Source: Gillisella vitis (GTDB taxonomy: Bacteria; Pseudomonadota; Alphaproteobacteria; Rhizobiales; Rhizobiaceae). Taken from it: 64,000 nt of DNA. The position numbers were made by a program, and so were the translations under genes. The DNA lies in NCBI RefSeq assembly GCF_001541345.2, contig NZ_LMVL02000011.1, positions 1 through 64,000 of the forward strand, in the 5' to 3' direction. Within the stretch, counting starts at the first letter, position 1, and every line of letters starts with the position of its first letter. Of the stretch, positions 1 to 6,492 are shown in pieces. The notes under the pieces were generated by a model. It searched no databases. It saw only the letters and a program-made list of their open reading frames with translations, and was not told the origin of the DNA.

Positions 1-104
1 GTGCCAGGCGTGATTGGCACGATACCGCCTCCGAAATAACCGACCGGGATGCCATCGTAAGAAAAGATCTGGTTTGCGTTATCATCGAACGGCAGGTGCT
101 CCAT
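1..104 (-). CDS. Start of an unidentified leftward gene (partial)
   Basis: An ATG at 104 on the minus strand opens a frame that stays open to the window edge, giving about 34 residues beginning MEHLPFDDNANQIF. No ribosome binding site is obvious before the ATG and the same frame is open further upstream, so the start is uncertain. I do not recognise the fragment. It lies in the accessory block, so a mobile-element gene is possible. Confidence 0.3.
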   Translation of the reverse strand, partial: MEHLPFDDNANQIFSYDGIPVGYFGGGIVPITPG

Positions 105-211
105 CTGACGTAAGCTAGTGGAGCGACAACGCACTTCAATGCTTCTGAGAGCGGGGTGATCTGACCTTATTTGGGGGTAACAGTCTCGCTAGTGCTCCGA
201 GGGCCTGAGAA

Positions 212-352
212 TCAGCGCCAGAACAACAGCAGACCAATCCCGACGACAACAGGCACAATCCACCCGTAGTTCTGGATGCGTTTTTCGATCTTGGTTTTTG
301 CCGGCGGCGCCCCGAACAGGCTGCCGATAATCATTTCGATGAGTGTACCCAT
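212..352 (-). CDS. Small predicted membrane protein
   Basis: A short frame gives a 46-residue protein from the ATG at 352. An amphipathic N-terminus (MGTLIEMIIGSLFG) is followed by a charged KTKIEKR stretch and a C-terminal hydrophobic helix of about 17 residues ending LLLFWR. This charge and helix layout is plausible for a single-span inner-membrane peptide. A longer start at 397 is possible. No Shine-Dalgarno sequence stands out and I do not recognise a family. A small phage or toxin-like membrane peptide is one option, but only size and topology support it. Confidence 0.3.
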   Translation of the reverse strand: MGTLIEMIIGSLFGAPPAKTKIEKRIQNYGWIVPVVVGIGLLLFWR

Positions 353-584
353 GCTGGCTAATCTAGCAGCGACGCATGCTTGATCAAGGGCTCGCATTTG
401 AAGAGGTTCAAGAACCTTATTTCACGGTCTAGTATCAGCGCGATCTTGGCAATAGTGCCGCTTGAGTGGCTATTTGCCATCGGACCAAGTGAAAGCGGCA
501 AGGTCGAGGCCGCCTTTCTCTCTTCCTCCAAAGATCTCGAAATGAACAACAGTTCCACCGCACGTAATGACCATCGCGAATATT

Positions 585-1778
585 CTATTTGCGTGTAAGC
601 GGGATGATCTGCCCCCCTTGGTGCAAGTTTTCCGCCCGCCGAGGCGGATTGGCCTTGAACTCAACCACCCGCGCCGTTTCAAGTTTCAACCAGCCAGAAG
701 GCAGAGCTGACAGACTTTCAACATCGTGTGGGAAAAGGGGAAGGTCATGGCAAAGAGCCTCTTTGCTCACCTGTCCTGCGTCAACTAGTGCTTTGAATAT
801 ATCGGAGAGTAGGCTTGGCTGCTGTAGCCCCCAAGTGTCATCATATGGCTCACCTTTGGTGGAGTACCCTTTTGAACTGTAAATTTTGAACAGCCGTTGA
901 GCGCCATCTTGGTCCAATATATGCAAGCGTTTTAAACGCATGATCTGTGCTTTGATCGAGACTTTCCACCGAGCCTTAAGGCGTTCGAGTTCCCAAATAG
1001 CTGCAGAATCAACTTCCAAGCTAAATTGGCTGGCAGGCAGCAAGAATGCAGACGCAAAATTGTGTGCTTGCTCTTCGATGAGCTTGAAGTTCTCTTCAAA
1101 TTCACTTTCGGTAACTGACCGATGAAGAAGAATATGCGCTAGCTCGTGGGCAGTGTCGAACTGCCTGCGCGAAAACGAATGCTTATCATTCGCTAGAAGA
1201 ATATAGGGCCTGCCATCGTGGCCCCAACGGCTCAGGCCATCAAGCCTGTCCGTCTCCATTTGTTCTGCCGCAACAATAACGCCTATGCTCTCAGCAAAGA
1301 CTACCATGTCTAATATCGGGCGGAGGCCAAGACCCCAATGTTCACGCGCTTCCTGCGAGATTGCCTCTATGTCCTCGTCGCGCAGGGTCTTGAAGCTCCT
1401 ACCGTGTAGCACGTCAGGTATATTTACCTCGGGCAAGTATGCATAGTGCTCCGCCACGGCCGCTATGTCTTCAAGCCAAATCAGACGAGCCTTTTGGACC
1501 AGCCTGTCACTTTTGAGGGCTCCGGCAAAAGAGCGGAAGAACGATGGACCTGCGCCTTCCATACGCGGTGTTAAGAAATAATCCTCAGGGAGGGAGAGGA
1601 TGGCGGAAAGCTCTGACAACGCTTGCGGTTCTGGATAAGAGTCGCCTTCCTCCCACCGCTGCACCGTGCTTGCCGCACGCTGCATCATGTCTGCAAGAGC
1701 CTTCCGTGAGGAAATGCCCCGAGCTTGCCGCGCTTCTGTAAGCTTGGCTCCCACAAATGTCTGTATTCCGTTACGCAC
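585..1778 (-). CDS. XRE helix-turn-helix / ImmA-IrrE family metallopeptidase
   Basis: This 397-residue protein has an N-terminal XRE helix-turn-helix (about residues 8-63) and a central ImmA/IrrE-type zinc peptidase domain. The zinc-binding HELAH motif is at residues 211-215, and a downstream glutamate in EEQAHNFASAFLLP fits the third ligand. Members of this family cleave repressors or act as the antitoxin-like half of two-gene modules. The gene starts 13 bp after the stop of the 1792-2511 gene on the same strand, so the two are probably one operon. Base composition is lower in GC than the chromosomal genes further right. The family call is secure; the biological target is unknown. Confidence 0.85.
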   Translation of the reverse strand: MRNGIQTFVGAKLTEARQARGISSRKALADMMQRAASTVQRWEEGDSYPEPQALSELSAILSLPEDYFLTPRMEGAGPSFFRSFAGALKSDRLVQKARLIWLEDIAAVAEHYAYLPEVNIPDVLHGRSFKTLRDEDIEAISQEAREHWGLGLRPILDMVVFAESIGVIVAAEQMETDRLDGLSRWGHDGRPYILLANDKHSFSRRQFDTAHELAHILLHRSVTESEFEENFKLIEEQAHNFASAFLLPASQFSLEVDSAAIWELERLKARWKVSIKAQIMRLKRLHILDQDGAQRLFKIYSSKGYSTKGEPYDDTWGLQQPSLLSDIFKALVDAGQVSKEALCHDLPLFPHDVESLSALPSGWLKLETARVVEFKANPPRRAENLHQGGQIIPLTRK

Positions 1779-1791
1779 TTCTCATCCTAAA

Positions 1792-2511
1792 TCACTTTTC
1801 GTTCTGATCACGTGAACCGTCTCCGCTCGCGTCTTTGAAACCACCCTTAATGGGCTTTAGCACCACACGACGCTTTGCCGACGCAGCTCCATCCGCCCCG
1901 TAATTTGCCAAAAAATCATCAATATCAGACTGATAGATGAAGGTTTCCTGCTTGCTGTCTAGAACGGAGAGCGTAAGCGATGCGATATTCCCAAGCACAT
2001 TCGGATCACGTCGTACCATAATAAGGACCAGTCGTTGCCGATCACTGAACATTTCGGGAGGATGAAAAAAATCGGGCAAAAGACCGCGATTTTGATAGCA
2101 GAGAGCCCTTCGAGTTGCGTTCTTAACCGGCGTATCAATAAGCTCTCTATGCGAGGCGAAACCGACCATTGTATGTCCTAATACGCCAGTGGTTAGATGG
2201 ACAGGAGCAAGCTTCACTTCGTCGGGCGTGTATTCAACGGGAACGGACTTTACAAACTCTGCGCCGTTACGTGCCAATATCTGCTCAAATGCCTCATCTA
2301 TGATGTTGTATCTCATAAGACCAACTGACCTGCTTTGGCGATAACGTGATAGCGGTAAGCCATCTGTTACCGCTTTGTGTGAAGTGCTGACAGCGACGTC
2401 CGCTTGTTCGGCAGCTCGGGGGAACAGCGTCCTCACCTCAACGAGCATATTGCGGGGTATGTCACGCCGTATCGCAGCTTCAAACTCACGTTTACGCTCA
2501 TCAGGGATCAT
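1792..2511 (-). CDS. Unknown protein, partner of the XRE-ImmA gene
   Basis: A 239-residue soluble protein without signal peptide or membrane segment. The N-terminus is charged, the middle contains a recognisable but unassigned block (about residues 70-175, including VGFASHRELIDTP and a RRALCYQNRGLL stretch), and the tail is Lys/Asp rich. It is the first gene of a leftward pair with the XRE-ImmA peptidase, 13 bp apart. Two-gene units of an HTH-ImmA/IrrE protein plus an unrelated partner occur as toxin-antitoxin or anti-phage modules (RosmerTA is one such architecture). If this is one of them, this protein would be the effector. That is inference from layout only; I see no catalytic motif. Confidence 0.7.
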   Translation of the reverse strand: MIPDERKREFEAAIRRDIPRNMLVEVRTLFPRAAEQADVAVSTSHKAVTDGLPLSRYRQSRSVGLMRYNIIDEAFEQILARNGAEFVKSVPVEYTPDEVKLAPVHLTTGVLGHTMVGFASHRELIDTPVKNATRRALCYQNRGLLPDFFHPPEMFSDRQRLVLIMVRRDPNVLGNIASLTLSVLDSKQETFIYQSDIDDFLANYGADGAASAKRRVVLKPIKGGFKDASGDGSRDQNEK

Positions 2512-3067
2512 TTATCGTTCCTTGCGTTACACATCTCGATTTTGCATTAAGCGGAAAATGACCACAAAATTTTGCATTTTTCAATGGTATTCTTTGTCGC
2601 TGACTTGAATTACGCAGTGTTTTCACAGGTTATGGGGTGAGCCGGAATATTGTACCAGTGCTGGCCCACCTGCACCGGTTAACCGGGCGTCTCGGCGCAT
2701 CCCAGAAAATATCCTTTTTAGGTATGGTCTCATTTAGCCTAAGAGGTGGGTGAGGCTCGTTGTGGTAAGGCGCACATGAGTTCGGCTACTGCTGGATATC
2801 TGGCATCGTAGTAGAAATCGAAGTTTTCAGGTCGACGTAATCCGGATTTGATCACTTGGCGGTACAAGTTCGCTAGGTGTTTTTTTACGGGTTAAGATCC
2901 TTAGCAATGGCTTCAGTGGTGCTACGCGTCCTGGCAGTAGACGACCCGGTATTCAATGATACTATAAATAAAGGCGTTGTGGCGGGCATAGTCGATGCTC
3001 CACAAAGATGGTTGACGAATGATCTTCTCGATGCGAGAGCTTTAATCTGCAACCATGGGGGGAAGGG
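2512..3067. other. Intergenic region with decayed coding traces
   Basis: About 550 bp separate two divergent accessory operons, so promoters for both are expected here. The 3068 gene has a strong purine-rich ribosome binding site (GGGGGGAAGGG) immediately before its ATG. Between about 2739 and 3060 several minus-strand frames look coding-like but are interrupted by stops, as in an eroded gene or insertion element. I could not define ends, inverted repeats or a target duplication. Confidence 0.4.
2739..2891 (-). pseudogene. Remnant of a reading frame, C-terminal fragment
   Basis: Fifty sense codons end at a TAG (2739-2741) and begin right after an in-frame TAA (2892-2894), with no start codon in a sensible place. 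The translation contains RPENFDFYYDARYPAV, a compositionally protein-like segment rich in aromatic residues, and ends QRASPTS. A second interrupted frame with coding character lies immediately upstream (about 2925-3025). I read this as the tail of a truncated gene; the family is not recognised. Confidence 0.3.
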
Positions 3068-3874
3068 ATGACGGTCGTAGTATCTTGCGTAAATTTGAAG
3101 GGTGGCGTCGGGAAAACCGCGCTAGCAGTTAATTTCGCTGCCTACTGCGGAGCGAACGGGCATAAGACTCTTTTGGTTGATTTAGACCCTCAGACTAACG
3201 CTACTTTTTCGTGTATTTCACCGGAAGTATGGTCTAGCCATCGAAAAAAAAATGGAACAGTTGCGGACCTTCTCGGGGTGAGAAATGCCGAACACGCTGA
3301 AGGTAACAACAAAACCACCGCTGATGTTATCATTAAAGATGTATTCAAAGGCGTTGATCTTGTGCCGTCTGATTTAAATCTATTTACGATTGATCTGGAT
3401 ATTGGGGGGAGAAACGCGCGTGAAAAATTGCTCAAGAAGGCGCTAAAAGATGTCATGAATGACTACGGCGTCATCGTTTGTGACTGCCCGCCGAATCTGA
3501 CTCTTCCAACCCAGAATGCATTGGCTATCAGCACCCATTATGTTGTCCCCGTATCCCCAGATTTTCTTTCGAGCCTTGGCATTGCTTTGCTTATAAGGAG
3601 AGTGAAAAAGTTTGCTGATGATATGGAACTGGAGATACAGAACGCCGGAATTGTGCTATCGCGTGTAGGCCGCCAATCGACTTTTCGGGATCAGACGACT
3701 GCGGATCTCCGAAAACAATTCACGAGCCAGATGTTCGTAGCCGAGATAAAAGAGCGTTCAGCTGTGACAGAAGCGACAGCAAAAAACAAACCGATTTACG
3801 ATATGAATGACGCTCAAGCAAAGCAGGAATTTTCTGCTTTTTCAGTCGAGCTTCTCAAGAAACTAGGTCTCTAA
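3068..3874 (+). CDS. ParA/MinD-like ATPase, first gene of a three-gene cassette
   Basis: A 268-residue ParA-type ATPase. It has a deviant Walker A KGGVGKT at residues 11-17, a Walker A' region around LLVDLDPQTNAT and a Walker B-like VIVCDCPPNL. It has no N-terminal DNA-binding domain, which resembles the short ParA class. No parB or partition site is visible nearby. The next gene starts one base after its stop and the third overlaps the second, so the three form one transcript. In this setting the ATPase is more likely to drive or regulate its two partners than to segregate a replicon, though plasmid-derived origin is possible. Codon use is AT-richer than the chromosomal genes. Confidence 0.85.
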   Translation: MTVVVSCVNLKGGVGKTALAVNFAAYCGANGHKTLLVDLDPQTNATFSCISPEVWSSHRKKNGTVADLLGVRNAEHAEGNNKTTADVIIKDVFKGVDLVPSDLNLFTIDLDIGGRNAREKLLKKALKDVMNDYGVIVCDCPPNLTLPTQNALAISTHYVVPVSPDFLSSLGIALLIRRVKKFADDMELEIQNAGIVLSRVGRQSTFRDQTTADLRKQFTSQMFVAEIKERSAVTEATAKNKPIYDMNDAQAKQEFSAFSVELLKKLGL

Positions 3875-3875
3875 T

Positions 3876-4253
3876 ATGAAGACACACGAACTCGCCAAGG
3901 CTCTGCAACAGCTCAGCAAACTTTTGCGCTCCCTGCCTAACCAAGAACTCGATAATTTCGGATTAGCTTTAACGAATCCTGTCCCTCAGCAGCAGATTGG
4001 TATTAGCCTCTCAGCGTTGGCAGCTCTGTCTAAGTACAACAAGCTAGACTGGGAGAAAGTAATTCGGGATTTCGAACTTCCGCTGGAGGTTCGACCACGT
4101 GACGGCGCTCGTGATGTTATGGGAAAGATTATAACGTTCCTAGCAGAGAATGATGCGGAACGTGAAAGGGTGGCTCGTAAAACTAGCCCATCCGGCTCTG
4201 ATCGCCCGTCTGAACTCTCGAACGCATTGCAGTTTTTGCTCAACAATGGTTAA
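3876..4253 (+). CDS. Small helical protein of unknown function (cassette gene 2)
   Basis: A 125-residue protein, mostly predicted alpha-helical, starting with a Leu/Gln-rich segment (LAKALQQLSKLLRSLPNQEL) and ending in a charged Ser-rich tail. No motif is recognised. It begins one base after the ParA stop and its last 8 bases overlap the start of the next gene, so translation of the three is probably coupled. Its size and position would fit an adaptor between the ATPase and the third protein. Confidence 0.65.
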   Translation: MKTHELAKALQQLSKLLRSLPNQELDNFGLALTNPVPQQQIGISLSALAALSKYNKLDWEKVIRDFELPLEVRPRDGARDVMGKIITFLAENDAERERVARKTSPSGSDRPSELSNALQFLLNNG

Positions 4254-4992
4254 AATCTCGGATGCGATAGCTGCAAATCATAAAATGTTCGTCGCGGCCT
4301 ATTCTAAGGCCATTGATGATAACATTAAAGATCTCAGCGGTAATGCTGTTTTGACTGAAAGTTATGCTCGAATAGCAGCGGTGAATGCTGTTAAGGTCGA
4401 TCTAATTGACCAAAATATGACTTTAGACGCAGCTCACTTTTTCTATGAGGCTCACAATGATGCTGTTCTCTCTCATGTAAATGCGAGTTTTGGTTGTTGG
4501 AGGCCTGCGCTGCAAGCTCTTAGGAGCTTCATGGAAAATACTCTTTCTGCTATTTATTATGCAGATCATCCGATCGAATTGGAAAAGTGGAAGAATGGAA
4601 AATTCTCCATCCCGCCGAAGGAACTGCGCGCTTACGTTATTGAACATCCAAAAGTACAAGACCTAGCTTTGCATCTGGATTTGAAGTCCTTGTTGGATGG
4701 TGAATATTCCACGCTGTCCAAAGCCGTTCATGCATCGAACTCTCTTTTTAGGATGACTTCGGCAGATGGGAAGACTTCAATTACTAAGCCGAATCAGGCG
4801 GATCTAGGAAAATGGTCTGCACGAGAAAGAGAAACGATAAGTCTCTGTATGACTATCGTCGCGTCCGTGATGTGCCATCACTTGGAGGGCGCTAAACTTC
4901 CTCAACTGCGTGATGCTCTTGGTATCGCGGTAGGAGCGCCTTTTCGAGCCGCGTTAAAAGCTCACTGTAAAATCTCAATTCCAGCGCCTTAA
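4246..4992 (+). CDS. HEPN-like unknown protein (cassette gene 3)
   Basis: A 248-residue protein from the ATG at 4246, chosen because it overlaps the previous stop by 8 bases; an upstream start at 4150 would overlap far more. The middle (FMENTLSAIYYADHP, then EYSTLSKAVHAS) resembles the helical core of uncharacterised HEPN-like proteins, which often carry an LS..VH element. The arginine of the classical R-x4-6-H nuclease motif is not seen here, so RNase activity is doubtful from sequence alone. No membrane segments. Together with the ParA-like ATPase it looks like a compact accessory system of unknown role. Confidence 0.65.
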   Translation: MVKISDAIAANHKMFVAAYSKAIDDNIKDLSGNAVLTESYARIAAVNAVKVDLIDQNMTLDAAHFFYEAHNDAVLSHVNASFGCWRPALQALRSFMENTLSAIYYADHPIELEKWKNGKFSIPPKELRAYVIEHPKVQDLALHLDLKSLLDGEYSTLSKAVHASNSLFRMTSADGKTSITKPNQADLGKWSARERETISLCMTIVASVMCHHLEGAKLPQLRDALGIAVGAPFRAALKAHCKISIPAP

Positions 4993-5046
4993 GCCTCCCA
5001 CCCGTGGTCTCTTCAAAGAGGCTGATTTGAGGATACGGAATTGGGA

Positions 5047-5745
5047 TCAAGGCGGATGCCCCACAAAGATAACTCGCCCTACCACGGCCAGATCCTCAAC
5101 CCTGTTCGCGTCAAATGTCTCGACCGGGTATTTCCCAGCCGTGTTGTCTGAGATCAGTTCCAGGCGTCCGTCCATCCGCCAATTTGCACGTTTGACCAGG
5201 ACGGCGTTGCCGACGCTGAAGACGTAGATGCGGCCGTGGTCGACGGTGGTTTGGCTGGCGTCGACGATGAGGAGGGCATTGTCGGGGATTGAGGGCAGCA
5301 TGCTGTCGCCGGTGGACCACATGAGGAAGCAGTGGTCAGGGGCGCCGCCAAGGTCTCTCAGGAATTTGCGCTCGAATGCTGTTTCGCTGGTTGGCATCTG
5401 GTTGACTGGGAGGCGGCCGGTTCCGGCTGAAGCGCAGACGTCGTATTGCGGCATTAACACAAAGTCGCGTTCGACGGTGACAGAAGTATCTTTTCCGATC
5501 TCTTCTGAAAACATGCTGCCTTGGCCAGTCAGCAACCAATTCGCATTGATTCCAAAGTTTTCTCGATATGCCTGGAGAACAGACGCATCGGGAACTCGCT
5601 CGCCGCGCTCGTAATGCGCTAGGCCGCCTTTGCTTAAGCCAAGCTGCGACGCAAAGACATCTCTGTCCTCGATTTTAAGATTCGCACGGACCTCACGTAG
5701 GCGCAGTCCTAAAGGCGTCTTCGGCTCAATCTCGGGTCGCGCCAA
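5047..5745 (-). CDS. Phage repressor, XRE HTH plus S24 (LexA-like) peptidase
   Basis: A 232-residue CI/LexA-type repressor. An N-terminal helix-turn-helix (about residues 12-72) is followed by an S24 self-cleavage domain: a candidate Ala107-Gly108 scissile bond in CASAGTG, a nucleophile Ser148 in TGDSM, and a general base Lys185 in AVLVKR. It should bind the palindrome just upstream of its own start and be inactivated by RecA-stimulated cleavage after DNA damage. It is divergent from the ner-like gene, the early-region layout of Mu-like phages, although Mu's own repressor is not an S24 protein. Confidence 0.9.
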   Translation of the reverse strand: MARPEIEPKTPLGLRLREVRANLKIEDRDVFASQLGLSKGGLAHYERGERVPDASVLQAYRENFGINANWLLTGQGSMFSEEIGKDTSVTVERDFVLMPQYDVCASAGTGRLPVNQMPTSETAFERKFLRDLGGAPDHCFLMWSTGDSMLPSIPDNALLIVDASQTTVDHGRIYVFSVGNAVLVKRANWRMDGRLELISDNTAGKYPVETFDANRVEDLAVVGRVIFVGHPP

Positions 5746-5755
5746 TTCGTCACCA

Positions 5756-5800
5756 ATTAAATCACAAATGGACTTTACAAAAATCCATTTGTGATTTAAT
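5756..5800. promoter_or_regulatory. Palindromic operator between repressor and ner-like gene
   Basis: A perfect 17-bp inverted repeat has left arm 5756-5772, right arm 5784-5800 and an 11-bp AT-rich spacer. The arms contain ATCACAAATGGA and its complement. The site abuts the repressor start and lies about 80 bp before the rightward ner-like gene. A TATAAA at 5807-5812 could be the -10 of the rightward promoter, although no good -35 is evident at normal spacing. It is the obvious repressor operator. Confidence 0.75.
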
Positions 5801-5879
5801 CCTCTCTATAAATACAGACCAAATCACCCATGAAAAAGGAGGCCAGTCAGGGCCTCCCCGTTCACAACGAGGAACTATT

Positions 5880-6218
5880 ATGCACCGTGCCCGTATTGCG
5901 GACAAGGCAGCGAAACTGCGCCTTGATGAGATAAATCGCATAAAAGCCAGGCTTAATGTGGCCGGTCTCACGCTGCTGGCGATCGACCGGGAATATGGCT
6001 TGCCGCGCGGCACGGCCGGGAACACGTTGCAGCAGGCCAATCTGGCCGGAGAACGGGCGATTGCCGCTGCCTTGAAGACCCGCCCGCATCTGTTGTGGCG
6101 CAGCCGGTATCATCCTGATGGCCAACGCCGCGCACCGCAGCCGCCTGAAAACTATCAGCGCCCGCCCAACATGGAAAAACGCCGCCTCGAAAGCTCCGGC
6201 GCCCGCGAGGCGGCCTGA
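5880..6218 (+). CDS. Ner/Nlp-family phage DNA-binding protein
   Basis: A 112-residue protein whose first ~90 residues match the Ner-type HTH pattern of Mu-like phages: a GLTLLAIDREYGLPRGT helix-turn-helix, then GERAIAAAL and a W-SRYHPDGQR segment typical of the family. The tail of about 25 residues is Pro/Arg rich. In Mu, Ner represses the early and repressor promoters and sits between the repressor and transposase A. Here it follows the operator as expected, but no transposase gene follows. The start ATG at 5880 is preceded by GAGGAACTATT. Confidence 0.8.
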   Translation: MHRARIADKAAKLRLDEINRIKARLNVAGLTLLAIDREYGLPRGTAGNTLQQANLAGERAIAAALKTRPHLLWRSRYHPDGQRRAPQPPENYQRPPNMEKRRLESSGAREAA

Positions 6219-6492
6219 GGTGTGGTGCGGGCGGCACGCTGTTCTAGCCTTTGGCATCCGGGTTTTCACCGGCAGAACAGAAAGCGTCCATTGCAAGAGC
6301 TCTCGTTCCGGCTGTCCAGTCCAGCCGTCCGCTCCACACATAAATCTTCACCCGAAACGTCGAGCTGAACAATGACAAATCGAGACACCCAAATTGTCAC
6401 CAAAGCCCTTCCCATTCCGGAAAAAAGAAGGGCAGTCCGAAGACTGCCCGATAACAAAGCCTGAAAAGGCTGTTTGACGGAGCTATAGTTAG
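6219..6492. other. Site where a Mu-type transposase gene would be expected; deleted
   Basis: Only 274 bp separate the ner-like gene from the muB-like start, whereas Mu-like phages carry an approximately 2-kb transposase A gene here. A 30-codon frame (ATG 6372 to TGA 6464) exists but lacks a good ribosome site. A perfect 8-bp stem with a CGAA tetraloop lies at 6430-6449 but has no T-run. I see no recognisable transposase fragment. Confidence 0.5.

Noticed and set aside
2877-3071. 64-codon plus-strand frame before the ParA-like gene
   Set aside because: It has no ribosome site and overlaps the region where minus-strand remnants have better coding character.
3068-3874. ParA-like gene as evidence of a plasmid origin
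   Set aside because: No ParB, replication initiator or iteron array is present, and the neighbours are unrelated to replication.
4150-4245. Upstream extension of the third cassette gene to 4150
   Set aside because: It would overlap the second gene by more than 100 bp; the ATG at 4246 gives the usual short overlap of a coupled operon.
5111-5539. Short minus-strand frames overlapping the S24 repressor
   Set aside because: They are alternative frames of the repressor, mostly Pro/Arg/Ser, without starts or domains.
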